Assembly: GCF_002163675.1 (NCBI RefSeq) | Contig: NZ_CP019334.1 | Span: 3,639,501 to 3,703,500 of the forward strand | Source: Polaribacter sp. SA4-12 | GTDB taxonomy: Bacteria > Bacteroidota > Bacteroidia > Flavobacteriales > Flavobacteriaceae | DNA length: 64,000 nt | Direction: 5' to 3' | Part shown: positions 1 to 9,279 of the stretch, piece after piece | How the letters are laid out: every line of letters begins with the position of its first letter | How positions within the stretch are numbered: the stretch's first letter is position 1 | Made by a program: the position numbers and the translations under genes | The notes under the pieces: generated by a model | What the model was told of the DNA's origin: nothing | What the model saw: the letters and a program-made list of their open reading frames with translations, nothing else | Database searches by the model: none

Positions 1-709
1 AACATACTGGCCAATCAGAACCAAACATTACTTTTTGCCATCCAAAAGCTACTAACACTAATTTCATATATGGTGCAATTTGTTCAGGAGTCCAAGTTTT
101 GTAATCTGCTTCTGTAACCATTCCTGATAATTTGCAATAGACATTTTTGCATTTACCAATTTCAAACATTATTGCTGCCCAACCATCATAAAAACCATCT
201 TTAATATATGGTTTTGCAATATGATCGATTACAAATTTTTGTTTTGGAAATCTTTTTACCAATTCTAAAACAGCACCTAATTGATGTGGAAATACTAAAA
301 TATCATAGGTAAAACCATGCTTTTCTAAAGCTGCAATTCCTCTTAAGAAATTGGGTCTTAATAAAAAGTTATGATCTGCTTCACCTTGTACAACGTGTCT
401 AAAACCTTTCAGTTTTGAATGTTTACTGTACTTTTCTAATACTTCTTCAATATTTTCTGCTCGTAAATCTACCCAACCAACAACTCCTTTTATAAAATCG
501 TTTTTATCGGCTAAATCTAATAGAAAATCTGTTTCTTCTAATGTTTGATCTGCTTGTACAGCAACACAACCATCAATTCCATTTTCCGCATATAATTTTT
601 GTAAATCCGAAGGCATAAAATCTCTACGGATTACCGACATTTCATCGTCAATCCATTCGTGTTTTACGGGTTCGTATTTCCAAAAATGCTGATGTGAATC
701 AATAACCAT
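1..709 (-). CDS. Amidohydrolase-family sugar lactonase (COG3618), partial
   Basis: The gene runs off the left edge, so only the N-terminal 236 codons are present. I chose the ATG at 707-709 because it directly precedes the family's N-terminal metal-site motif DSHQHFW. Further along are FVIDHIAKP and MFGSDWPV, typical of COG3618 amidohydrolases, the family of L-fucono-1,5-lactonases and L-galactonolactonases. No signal peptide is visible, so it should act in the cytoplasm. Only 11 bases separate it from the uxaB stop and all four genes here share a strand, so it is probably the last gene shown of an operon with uxaB, uxaA and the zinc dehydrogenase. In that context I infer that it opens L-galactono-lactone (or L-fuconolactone) to the aldonate. 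The family is secure; the exact substrate is not. Confidence 0.85.
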   Translation of the reverse strand, partial: MVIDSHQHFWKYEPVKHEWIDDEMSVIRRDFMPSDLQKLYAENGIDGCVAVQADQTLEETDFLLDLADKNDFIKGVVGWVDLRAENIEEVLEKYSKHSKLKGFRHVVQGEADHNFLLRPNFLRGIAALEKHGFTYDILVFPHQLGAVLELVKRFPKQKFVIDHIAKPYIKDGFYDGWAAIMFEIGKCKNVYCKLSGMVTEADYKTWTPEQIAPYMKLVLVAFGWQKVMFGSDWPVC

Positions 710-720
710 ATTTCAAAAAA

Positions 721-2157
721 TTATTTTACAAATGCATCTAAAGTTGCTTTCATTCCGTCATTTACAATTGCACCTAAATGCGCAGTAACTTCTTCTTGAA
801 GACCATCTATTTCTGTTAAATCTGTTCCCCAGAAATCAGAATTTGATAATGTTTTTTCTGCAACTTCAACAAAGTTATTACTACTCCAAGCACTTTTAAA
901 GAAATCTAAAACACCAGCATCATCTTTTACAGTTATTGGCGTTCCGTTTCTATCACCTTTATAAAAAGCAATTAAAGAAGCTAATGAGAATAATAAATTC
1001 TTTGGCAGTTCATTTTTACGTTTTACATACTCTAATACTGATGGTAAAACTCTTGTTTTGTATTTAGAAACTGAATTTAATGAAATACTCATTAATTCGT
1101 GCTCTAAATATGGATTTCTGAAACGGTCTAAAACGTCTGCAGAAAACTGACTTAATTCTTCTTCTGGTAAATTTAAAGTAGGAGAAATATCATTAAATAA
1201 TGCATTTTTCAAAAAGGTACCTACAACATCATCTTCTAGAGATTCACGAACTCTATCAATTCCGTATAAATAACCAACAGGAACTAACGTTGTGTGAGCA
1301 CCATTTAAAATACGCACTTTACGTGTTCTATAAGGTTCCATATTGTCCGTAAAAACAACATTTAATCCACAAGCTTCAGAAGGAAATTCTTCTTTTACAG
1401 AAGCAGGACCTTCAATTACCCATAAATGGAATTGTTCTCCTTCTACAACTAAATTATCTTTATAACCTAATTCTTCAGTAATTGCATCCATTTTATCTCT
1501 TGGATAACCAGGTACAATTCTATCAACTAAAGTATTACAGAAAATATTGTCTTCATTAATCCACTCAACAAACTCAGCTCCTAAATTCCAATCTGCTGCA
1601 TATTGAAGTATTATTTTCTTTAAATTATCTCCATTTCTATCAATTAATTCACAAGGAATAACAATTAAACCTTTGTCTGAAGCACCTCCAAAAACTTGGA
1701 AACGTTTGTATAATAAAGCTGTTAATTTCCCTGGAAAACTACTTTGTGGAGCATCATCTAATTTATCATCAGCATTATAAGAAATACCAGCTTCAGTAGT
1801 GTTAGAGATAACAAAACGTAAATCTGGATTTTCAGCATTTGCTAAATAATCTGCATAATTAGAGTAAGGATTAATTCCTCTCTGAATACAATCGATAACT
1901 TCCTTTTCACTTAAAACTTCGCCGTTTTTAATTCCGTTTAAGTATAAAGTGTATAAACCATCTTGATCGTTTAACATTTTAATTAAACCCTGATCTATAG
2001 GTTGTACAACTACAACACCAGCATCAAAATCTGCTTTTTTATTCATTTCGTGAATCATCCAGTTTGCGAAGGCTCTTAAAAAGTTTCCTTCTCCAAATTG
2101 TAAAATTCTTTCAGTATACGTGTTTGCTTTTACTGTTGTTCTATTTAATGATTTCAT
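721..2157 (-). CDS. uxaB: Tagaturonate reductase (altronate oxidoreductase)
   Basis: A 478-residue protein of the mannitol dehydrogenase family. The N-terminal Rossmann part carries GEGNFLRAF, and the C-terminal helical domain has the polyol dehydrogenase signature K-x4-N-x2-H within RKVRILNGAHT. In the family UxaB reduces D-tagaturonate to D-altronate with NADH. It lies 10 bases downstream of uxaA, and the order zinc dehydrogenase, uxaA, uxaB, lactonase suggests one transcript. The usual partner for galacturonate, the isomerase UxaC, is not in the window. Instead a zinc dehydrogenase could make tagaturonate from L-galactonate, so I infer that this copy serves L-galactose rather than pectin. 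Length is normal and no defect is visible. Confidence 0.9.
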   Translation of the reverse strand: MKSLNRTTVKANTYTERILQFGEGNFLRAFANWMIHEMNKKADFDAGVVVVQPIDQGLIKMLNDQDGLYTLYLNGIKNGEVLSEKEVIDCIQRGINPYSNYADYLANAENPDLRFVISNTTEAGISYNADDKLDDAPQSSFPGKLTALLYKRFQVFGGASDKGLIVIPCELIDRNGDNLKKIILQYAADWNLGAEFVEWINEDNIFCNTLVDRIVPGYPRDKMDAITEELGYKDNLVVEGEQFHLWVIEGPASVKEEFPSEACGLNVVFTDNMEPYRTRKVRILNGAHTTLVPVGYLYGIDRVRESLEDDVVGTFLKNALFNDISPTLNLPEEELSQFSADVLDRFRNPYLEHELMSISLNSVSKYKTRVLPSVLEYVKRKNELPKNLLFSLASLIAFYKGDRNGTPITVKDDAGVLDFFKSAWSSNNFVEVAEKTLSNSDFWGTDLTEIDGLQEEVTAHLGAIVNDGMKATLDAFVK

Positions 2158-2167
2158 TTTGTAATTT

Positions 2168-3820
2168 TTATAATGATATTCCTCTTTTCCAAGGAATAAA
2201 ATCGTTGTGTCCTTTTACTACTGCTTTTGCAGGTGTTTCTCCACTTGCAACGCTAATAATATGTTCTAATATTTTTTCTCCCATTGTTTGTATAGTGTCT
2301 TCACCTGTAATTACTGTACCAGCATTGATATCAATAATATCATTCATTCTTTCGAACAAATTAGTGTTACTAGACATTTTTAAAACCGGAATTATTGGAT
2401 TTCCTGTTGGAGTTCCTAAACCTGTTGTAAATACAACCACATTACAACCAGAACCTGCTAAACCAGTAGTACTTTCTACATCATTTCCTGGAGTACATAA
2501 TAGATTTAAACCTGGTTTTGTAATTTGTTCTGCATAATCTAAAACCTCAACAACTGGAGAAGTTCCACCTTTTTTAGCTGCACCTGCAGATTTCATTGCG
2601 TCTGTAATTAAACCATCTTTTATATTTCCTGGTGATGGATTTGCTTCAAAACCAGAACCAACAGCTATTGCTGCTGCAGAATAAGAACGCATTAATGAAG
2701 AGAATTTTGAAGCATCTTCTTCATTTACACATCTATTGATAATGTTTTGTTCAACACCATTTAATTCTGGGAATTCTGCCAAAACAGGAGAACCTCCTAA
2801 AGCAACTAATAAATCTGATGCATATCCTAAAGCAGGATTTGCAGAAATTCCTGAAAATCCATCAGAACCACCACATTCTAAACCAAGAACAAGCTTGCTT
2901 AAAGGTGCTGGTTTACGTTCTATTTTATTCGCTTCAATTAAACCAACAAAAGTATGTTTTACCGCTTCTTCAATTAATTGACGCTCGCTTGCACTTTTTT
3001 GTTGCTCTAAATAATGAACCGGTTTTGTTGAATTTGGATCTACTAACTTTAGTGCCTTTTCTAGCATTTCTATCTGAGCATTCTGACATCCCAAACTAAA
3101 AATAGTAGCTCCAGCAACATTAGGATTTGCAATATAACCTGCTAAAAGGCTACATAAAACTTCAGAATCTTGACGAATTCCTCCACAACCACCATCGTGT
3201 TTTAGAAACTTAATTCCATCTACATTTGGGAACAATCTGTTTTTAGATAATTCTTCTTTTGTAGCAATAATTGGTGTGTTGTAAATATCTTCAGTAGAAG
3301 CTCCTGCTTTATATTGAGCAATTAAAGCATCAGTATCTACAGCAAAATCTTTTTTAGTTTCGTAACCTAGTTTTTCTGCTAAAGCACCTTCTAAAACATC
3401 AATATTTCTGTTTTCGCAAAAAGTTAAAGGTATAACTAACCAATAATTTCCTGTTCCTACTTTACCATCTTCACGATGGTAGCCATTAAAAGTTCTACCT
3501 TCAAAATTAGAAATATCTGGAGAAGACCAAGTATATTCTTCATTAGAATCATTAAAATCAGCAGAAGCATGTTTAATGTTCTCTGTAGTAATTGCTTCTC
3601 CATCTTTTATCGGAAGAACTGCTTTACCAATTAAAACACCGTACATAAATATTTCGTCGCCAACATTAAAATCATTTAAAGCAAATTTGTGTTTTCCTTT
3701 AATATCTTCTTTTAATATAATCTCTTTTCCAGCAACAGCAATTTTAGTTCCTTTTGCTAAATTAGTAATGGCAACAATAAGATTGTCTTTTGGATCTATT
3801 TGAACGTAATTTTTAGACAT
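2168..3820 (-). CDS. uxaA: Altronate dehydratase
   Basis: A 550-residue protein of full-length UxaA type. Residues 1 to about 90 form the SAF-like N-terminal domain and the remainder is the altronate dehydratase domain, with GTGNYW and several conserved Cys and His residues such as HDGGCGG and ECGGSDGFSG that match the metal site of this family. The enzyme dehydrates D-altronate to 2-keto-3-deoxy-D-gluconate (KDG). It sits 11 bases after the zinc dehydrogenase and 10 bases before uxaB. The product would need KDG kinase and aldolase, which are not in this window. The assignment rests on clear whole-length family resemblance. Confidence 0.92.
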   Translation of the reverse strand: MSKNYVQIDPKDNLIVAITNLAKGTKIAVAGKEIILKEDIKGKHKFALNDFNVGDEIFMYGVLIGKAVLPIKDGEAITTENIKHASADFNDSNEEYTWSSPDISNFEGRTFNGYHREDGKVGTGNYWLVIPLTFCENRNIDVLEGALAEKLGYETKKDFAVDTDALIAQYKAGASTEDIYNTPIIATKEELSKNRLFPNVDGIKFLKHDGGCGGIRQDSEVLCSLLAGYIANPNVAGATIFSLGCQNAQIEMLEKALKLVDPNSTKPVHYLEQQKSASERQLIEEAVKHTFVGLIEANKIERKPAPLSKLVLGLECGGSDGFSGISANPALGYASDLLVALGGSPVLAEFPELNGVEQNIINRCVNEEDASKFSSLMRSYSAAAIAVGSGFEANPSPGNIKDGLITDAMKSAGAAKKGGTSPVVEVLDYAEQITKPGLNLLCTPGNDVESTTGLAGSGCNVVVFTTGLGTPTGNPIIPVLKMSSNTNLFERMNDIIDINAGTVITGEDTIQTMGEKILEHIISVASGETPAKAVVKGHNDFIPWKRGISL

Positions 3821-3831
3821 TTTAATTTTTA

Positions 3832-4839
3832 TTAAAAGGTTACAGTTGCTTTAATTACTCCGTTTTTTGGATCTAACCAACTATCGAAGTTTTCAATCAT
3901 TTCTGTAAAAGGTACATTATGTGTTATAAAAGATTCTGTAGGAAACTGACCTAAAACACTAATTACGTGTTCAAAATCTTCAGTTGTTGCATTTCTACTA
4001 CACATTAAAGTCATTTCTTTTGCGTGAATTTTTGGATGTGTATACGTTAACTCTCCTTTAGAAAGACCCACTAATACAAATCTACCTCCATGTGCCATAT
4101 AATCAGGACAAGACTCTAAAGCATATTTATTTCCTGATGCATCAAAAACAGCTGTACATAAATCACCATTAGTAATTTTTTCTATTTCTTTAACAGCATT
4201 GTCACCAGCTTTTACAATATAATCGACACCAATTTTTTCCTTGGCATATTTTAATCTGTCTTCAACCATATCAATTGCGATTACTTTAGCACCTTCAATC
4301 TGAGCTAATTTCATAATTCCAATTCCAATTGGTCCACAACCAACAACTACAACAAATTCATCTTTTTTAATATTTGCTCTTCTAACTGCATGTGCTCCAA
4401 TTGCTAAAGGCTCTACGATTGCCATTTCATCATTAGAAAGATTATTTGCAGGTAATAAAATATTTGTAGGAACTGTAATTTGCTCTTGCATTCCTCCATC
4501 TCCATGAACACCAAGTACAGAAATATTTGTACAACAATTTGTTTTTCCGTTTCTACAAGCGATACACTTACCACAACTAATGTATGGCATAACTACAACT
4601 TTATCTCCAGCTTTAATTCCTTTTTCGTTTTCTCCAATTTCTAAAACTTCAGAAGCAAGTTCATGCCCTAAAATTCTTGGGTATGTGAAAAAAGCTTGAT
4701 TACCTGCATAAGCATGTAAATCTGTTCCACAAATTCCTACTTTATTAATTTTTAATAAAGCTTCATTTTCTTTTCTTATTGGAGCTTCTTTTTCTTTAAT
4801 TAAGAACTCTCCCGGTTTTTGACATACAACGTATTTCAT
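3832..4839 (-). CDS. Zinc-dependent alcohol dehydrogenase, likely L-galactonate 5-dehydrogenase type
   Basis: A 335-residue medium-chain dehydrogenase. Catalytic zinc ligands are Cys37 (ICGTD) and His59-Glu60 (GHE); the structural zinc lobe is complete with Cys89, Cys92, Cys95 and Cys103; the NAD-binding glycine motif GCGPIGIG follows near residue 170. The closest functional group by context is L-galactonate oxidoreductase (LgoD/YjjN type), which oxidises L-galactonate to D-tagaturonate, because the next two genes are uxaA and uxaB. It is the first gene of the minus-strand operon and is divergent from the AraC regulator. The chemistry is an inference from neighbours; threonine or sorbitol dehydrogenase activity cannot be excluded from sequence alone. 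Confidence 0.8.
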   Translation of the reverse strand: MKYVVCQKPGEFLIKEKEAPIRKENEALLKINKVGICGTDLHAYAGNQAFFTYPRILGHELASEVLEIGENEKGIKAGDKVVVMPYISCGKCIACRNGKTNCCTNISVLGVHGDGGMQEQITVPTNILLPANNLSNDEMAIVEPLAIGAHAVRRANIKKDEFVVVVGCGPIGIGIMKLAQIEGAKVIAIDMVEDRLKYAKEKIGVDYIVKAGDNAVKEIEKITNGDLCTAVFDASGNKYALESCPDYMAHGGRFVLVGLSKGELTYTHPKIHAKEMTLMCSRNATTEDFEHVISVLGQFPTESFITHNVPFTEMIENFDSWLDPKNGVIKATVTF

Positions 4840-4985
4840 AGGATAATAATGAATGATTTAAGATACAAAATTAGATTTATTAATAGATGAAGTCTACCAT
4901 ATATAATACATTTACTGATACTTTAATTGCATTAAAAAAAATATTTTCACTATTATTGTATTATAAGTTCAAAAAAATAGAAATA

Positions 4986-5858
4986 ATGAAACTTCATTTT
5001 ATAGACAGAAGTGATTTAAAAAACAATACGTTTACAATAACACATCATGATTATCCTTATTTTTTAAAAATTTGGCACCATCACAGAGAACTAGAGTTGG
5101 TGTTATCTATAAAAGGTAAGGGAACCAGGTTTGTAGGAGATAGTATTCTAAAATTTGATGAAGGCGATTTAGTACTTATAGGAAAAGATTTACCTCATTT
5201 ATGGTTAAATGATGATGAGTATTTTGAAGAATCATCTAATTTAAAAGCTGAAGCAATTGCCATACATTTTAGAGAGGATTGTCTTGGAGAAAGTTTTTTT
5301 AAGATTAATGAAATGAAAGTAATTTCAGATATGTTAGATAAATCTAAATATGGTATAAAATTTTTGAATATCAGTGCTGAATTAGTTCGTAAAATTAAAA
5401 TTATTTCTACACTAAATGGAGTAGAAAAAATTATAGGAATGATTGGTATTTTAAAAGACCTTGCTTACTGTGATACATATGAACTATTAGCTAGTAAAGG
5501 GTTTATAAATTCATTTAACAAAGAGAGTCATCGAAATTTAGACAAAGCTTACGAGTATATCTTTAATAATTTTAAAACTCAAATGTCACTTATTGATGTT
5601 GCAAAAATTGCTTGCATGAATCCATCGTCTTTTAGTAGACTTTTTAAAAAAGTAAACGGTAAATCATTTTCAGAATATTTAAATGAAGTTAGAATTGGGT
5701 ACGCTTGTAAACTTTTAATGGAAAAGGATAAGAATATTTCTAAAGTATGTTATGAATCTGGGTTTAATAATATATCTAATTTTAACAGAAGATTTAAGGC
5801 TTTAATGTTAATGTCACCTAAAGTTTACACGAAGCATTATAAGGGTTTTAATGTGTAA
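4986..5858 (+). CDS. AraC-family regulator with cupin sensor domain
   Basis: About 290 residues from the ATG at 4986. An in-frame ATG exists at 4887, but the protein aligns from MKLHFIDR onward with the second AraC regulator of this window (minus strand, 28823-29680), so the downstream start is preferred. Residues 20-100 form a cupin sensor with HHHRELELVLSIKGKGTRF and PHLW. The C-terminal ~100 residues are two helix-turn-helix motifs ending in the typical AraC region (SGFNNISNFNRRFK). The gene is divergent from the L-galactonate/altronate operon, so it probably regulates that operon in response to a galactan-derived sugar. Effector and sites are unknown. Confidence 0.88.
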   Translation: MKLHFIDRSDLKNNTFTITHHDYPYFLKIWHHHRELELVLSIKGKGTRFVGDSILKFDEGDLVLIGKDLPHLWLNDDEYFEESSNLKAEAIAIHFREDCLGESFFKINEMKVISDMLDKSKYGIKFLNISAELVRKIKIISTLNGVEKIIGMIGILKDLAYCDTYELLASKGFINSFNKESHRNLDKAYEYIFNNFKTQMSLIDVAKIACMNPSSFSRLFKKVNGKSFSEYLNEVRIGYACKLLMEKDKNISKVCYESGFNNISNFNRRFKALMLMSPKVYTKHYKGFNV

Positions 5859-5898
5859 TGTTTAAATGAAGATGATTCTGTTTTTAAAAAAAAAAACA

Positions 5899-5919
5899 CA
5901 TTTTTCAATATGAAAAATG
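5899..5919 (-). terminator. Intrinsic terminator after the GH29 gene
   Basis: An 8-bp perfect stem, CATTTTTC and GAAAAATG, encloses a 5-base loop. On the minus strand it is followed by a run of U (the A tract at 5886-5896). It sits about 50 bases past the GH29 stop codon, so it should end the SGNH-GH86-DUF4038-GH29 operon. Confidence 0.7.
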
Positions 5920-5966
5920 CGCTCTTTATTAATTAACAAATTAACTCAAATATTTTTGACTTAGAC

Positions 5967-7502
5967 TTACATATCGATTTGTAATACATAAGCAAAATCG
6001 CATGGTTTGTTTGAAGGCATTTCAACTTTTAATCCTTCTGTTGTTTGAGACCATTTTAATTTTTCTTTACTTCCTAACATTTTAACTGATGTTATTTTAT
6101 CTGTTTTTTCTTGAATAGATTTTATTACAACACTATTTGTTTTTGGCCATTCCATCATAATGGCAAATACTTTACCTTCTTTTTGTGTAAATCTAATATC
6201 TTGACCGGTAAAAGCTTTGTTTTTTCCTTCTGAGTGATGCCCTTTTGCAACTTCAGTTGGACCTTCACCAAAAGTTCTCCAATATTTTGTGTCGTAAATT
6301 GCATCACCATTTATGGCTAACCAATCTCCCATTTGTAATAAGATTTTTTCTTGATCCTCAGGAATTGTTCCATCTGCTTTTGGACCTACATTTAATAGTA
6401 AGTTTCCGTTTTTAGAAACAATATCAATTAAATCATCTATTAACTGATTTGCAGTTTTAGATTGCCAATCAGCAATATGACACCAAGAGTTTTTACCAAT
6501 AGAAGTATCTGTTTGCCAAGGTAATTTTCTTATTCCAGGAAGTTTTCCTCTCTCTAAATCGTAAATTACAGTTCCTTCTGGAAAAGCTTCATGACTAAAG
6601 TTTTTGTCTTGTAGCACAACTTCTTTATTCCATTCAATTCCTTTATTATAATAGTATGCAGCTAGTTTTGGTCTGTAAGCTTCAAAAGCAGGCATATCTA
6701 ACATAAAATCAAACCATAAAATATCTGGTTGATAATTATCAATTAAATCTTTAGTTCTATTCCACCATAATTCTTTAAACTCTTCAGAAACGGGTTGTGT
6801 AGGATCTGTTCCTTTTTTAGAATATAAATCTGAGTTTTTAGGGTCTGTAGTATCAAAATATTTTTCTTTATTGTAAAAAGACCAGTTAAAAGCATAATGA
6901 GAAGAAGCTCCCATAATCATACCTTCTTTTCTTCCTTCTTTAAATAATTCTCCTAAAATATCTCTTTTAGGTCCCATATCATAAGCATTCCAACGAGTTG
7001 TATTCGATTTGTACATAGCAAACCCATCATGATGATCTGCTACAGGAACAACATATTTAGCACCCGCTTTTTTAAATAACGCTATCCATTTAGCTGCATT
7101 AAAATTTTCTGCTTTAAACATTGGAATAAAGTCTTTGTAACCAAATTCTTTTTGATCTCCAAACGTTTTCTTGTGATGTAGATATTCTCTAGTAGCTCCA
7201 GCTTTTTCAACTTTTAAAGTAGCACTCAATCTGTTTTTATCCAGATACATATTTCTAGGATACCATTCAGAACCATAAGCAGGAACAGCATATGCACCCC
7301 AGTGAATAAAAATTCCAAATTTCTGATTGTTAAACCATTCGGGGTCTTTATAGTTTTTCTTTATAGATTCCCAATTTGGTTTAAAGACTTTTTCAGCCTT
7401 TACTGTTTCATTTTTAGCAAGTTTATTATTTTGTTTTCCACCACAAGATGATAATACTAGCAGTATAATGGCAGCTAAAAAATAATTTAATTTAATTTTC
7501 AT
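5967..7502 (-). CDS. GH29 lipoprotein (alpha-L-fucosidase or alpha-L-galactosidase)
   Basis: I start the gene at 7502 rather than at the upstream in-frame ATG at 7535, because MKIKLNYF begins a clear lipoprotein signal with lipobox LSSC (Cys20). The 511-residue product has the GH29 signature motifs FIHWGAYAVP, ADHHDGFAMY and the nucleophile Asp265 in DILWFDF. GH29 enzymes cleave alpha-L-fucosides with retention, and some act on alpha-L-galactosides, which differ only by a C6 hydroxyl. Beside GH86/GH16 galactanases and an L-galactonate pathway, exo-alpha-L-galactosidase action on desulfated porphyran fragments is a reasonable inference. It is the last gene of a four-gene minus-strand operon and is probably surface- or periplasm-anchored. 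Confidence 0.88.
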   Translation of the reverse strand: MKIKLNYFLAAIILLVLSSCGGKQNNKLAKNETVKAEKVFKPNWESIKKNYKDPEWFNNQKFGIFIHWGAYAVPAYGSEWYPRNMYLDKNRLSATLKVEKAGATREYLHHKKTFGDQKEFGYKDFIPMFKAENFNAAKWIALFKKAGAKYVVPVADHHDGFAMYKSNTTRWNAYDMGPKRDILGELFKEGRKEGMIMGASSHYAFNWSFYNKEKYFDTTDPKNSDLYSKKGTDPTQPVSEEFKELWWNRTKDLIDNYQPDILWFDFMLDMPAFEAYRPKLAAYYYNKGIEWNKEVVLQDKNFSHEAFPEGTVIYDLERGKLPGIRKLPWQTDTSIGKNSWCHIADWQSKTANQLIDDLIDIVSKNGNLLLNVGPKADGTIPEDQEKILLQMGDWLAINGDAIYDTKYWRTFGEGPTEVAKGHHSEGKNKAFTGQDIRFTQKEGKVFAIMMEWPKTNSVVIKSIQEKTDKITSVKMLGSKEKLKWSQTTEGLKVEMPSNKPCDFAYVLQIDM

Positions 7503-7618
7503 ATAATTTGTATTGGTTTGATAAGTGCAATACATGTGTAATTTGCGATGCTAAATTCTTGTTTTATAAAGAGTATTAAAGTCTCTAATGTTGAAAATTC
7601 TATAACAAATGAGTTTTT

Positions 7619-9247
7619 TTATTTCTTTCTCACTATTAAAATGGCATCAGCTTTGTCTCTCCATGGAGAAACTTCTGCTTTACCTTTCTCAAAATCAATT
7701 GCTTCTGTGTATTTCCCAGTCAATGTATTGAACCATTGCATAGTAGCAGATGATTTATTTTCTTTAGATAAAAACCAAAGTTTTATTGCGTAATTTTCCT
7801 TAGGTACATACATAAGTGAGGTACCTGTTTTTTTATTGGTTAAATTATAACCACTACTGTTTTTCCAGCTTTGTGGTTCAAAATCTTGAAAATTTAGATC
7901 AGTGAATAATTTTCTAAGATGTTTAAAGTATTCAAATTTTGGTTTGTAAAAGTCTTTAGATTGTTCATATGGGTTATGTATTACAACATTCCAAGATGCA
8001 CCTTGCCAATAATATGTTGTGTATGCACCAGAAAACAAACACAGATAATTACGTCTCAAACAAGTTTCTGCATTTGTATAGTTTCCGGGAAAAACATTGT
8101 AAGGAGATTCTTCATAACCACCATGTTCTATATTAAATATTGGTTTATTTTTAAATTTATTTTTTGCATTTTGCATTTTTGTATACAAAGTTGAAGCCCA
8201 ATCTTGTGTAGAAATAAAATCGACTTCATCTGCGTGTTTCGTACAAAATCCAAAATCATGCACAGAAACTAACCTATCAAAAGAATCAATTTTTCGAATC
8301 CTTGTAATGCGCTCAGAAATATACTCTTCTGTTGCTCTTCCATAATAAAGAGCTTCTTTACTTACATCCCAAATAATATTAGGAAAAGCCTGATAACGTT
8401 TTACAACATAATCAAAATATCTATTGTCTTCAAGAGTATTCATATCTGGCCAAGAAACTAATTTGTTCCAAACATAGATCATTAAATGACTAACTATTTC
8501 TCTATCATGCATTTGATAAATAACTTTATCTAAATGATTGAAAAAAGCAGGGTTTAATGATGAATAATCTGGTTTTTCATTACTTCCCATAAATGGGAAA
8601 ATATCTTGTCTTCCCCCGTATTCATGTTCAGGGTGAGATTTTAACAGCGAGTCTTTTTTCCAAGAAACATCATGAGAATATACATTCATCACAATTTGAT
8701 TGAAGCCATTTTCTTCAATTAAATCTAGTAGATGATTTGTTTTTTTTAATTCCTTTTTATTGTAATCTAAGGCGAATAACCAATCGCATTCAAATGCCAA
8801 ATTAAAATAATGGCTACTATCTTCATAATAAAAATGTTTTGGATCTTCTTTCTTTAGAACGATTCCTCCATGTCTATTGTTTTTAGAATTTTCAGTTACC
8901 GTAAAAGTTCCTTTGTTTCCTGTAAAACAAGTTTTATTACCAATAATTTGATAGTTAAATAGTCCTGTTTTAGAAGAAGAATAACGTAAAACCCATTCTT
9001 TATTTCCATTGAAAAAAAGTGGAATTTTTTGTGTTTTATTATCGGAAATTATATTTGCAAATAACTCAATTTCATAAGGGTTTTTAAATGTTTTTTTCGA
9101 TTTAAAAACAACATCATTAACAGACCATTGCTCTATAGAAATCGATTTGTTTTTACGATTGTATTCCCATTCTCTTATTTGAGCAAATGAAATTGTGCTG
9201 ATAAAGCAAACTATTAAAAAGAATTGTTTTTTTAGTGTATTTTTCAT
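7619..9247 (-). CDS. DUF5060 / DUF4038 (apiosidase-like) glycoside hydrolase
   Basis: A 542-residue protein with an N-terminal signal peptide ending near ISFAQ. An N-terminal beta-sandwich of DUF5060 type (about residues 25-120) is followed by a TIM-barrel-like domain resembling the DUF4038/apiosidase-like group; the C-terminal part (IHNPYEQSKDFYKPKF onward) carries the small beta domain common in these proteins. Candidate acids are in IIWDVSKEAL and in NIEHGGYEESP, matching the usual barrel strand 4 and 7 positions. Members are frequent in red-algal galactan loci. It lies 32 bases after the GH86 gene and 116 bases before the GH29, so it probably acts on oligosaccharides made by the former. 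The exact activity cannot be read from sequence. Confidence 0.72.
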   Translation of the reverse strand: MKNTLKKQFFLIVCFISTISFAQIREWEYNRKNKSISIEQWSVNDVVFKSKKTFKNPYEIELFANIISDNKTQKIPLFFNGNKEWVLRYSSSKTGLFNYQIIGNKTCFTGNKGTFTVTENSKNNRHGGIVLKKEDPKHFYYEDSSHYFNLAFECDWLFALDYNKKELKKTNHLLDLIEENGFNQIVMNVYSHDVSWKKDSLLKSHPEHEYGGRQDIFPFMGSNEKPDYSSLNPAFFNHLDKVIYQMHDREIVSHLMIYVWNKLVSWPDMNTLEDNRYFDYVVKRYQAFPNIIWDVSKEALYYGRATEEYISERITRIRKIDSFDRLVSVHDFGFCTKHADEVDFISTQDWASTLYTKMQNAKNKFKNKPIFNIEHGGYEESPYNVFPGNYTNAETCLRRNYLCLFSGAYTTYYWQGASWNVVIHNPYEQSKDFYKPKFEYFKHLRKLFTDLNFQDFEPQSWKNSSGYNLTNKKTGTSLMYVPKENYAIKLWFLSKENKSSATMQWFNTLTGKYTEAIDFEKGKAEVSPWRDKADAILIVRKK

Positions 9248-9279
9248 TTTAAGAATTAATATGGGTTATGAGATATTAT

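Noticed and set aside
2064..2537. Plus-strand open frame opposite uxaB/uxaA
   Set aside because: It is an antisense shadow of two well-supported genes, with no family resemblance or ribosome-binding context.
4887..4985. Upstream ATG as start of the AraC gene
   Set aside because: The extra 33 residues have no counterpart in the paralogue at 28823-29680 and contain an unlikely hydrophobic stretch for a regulator.
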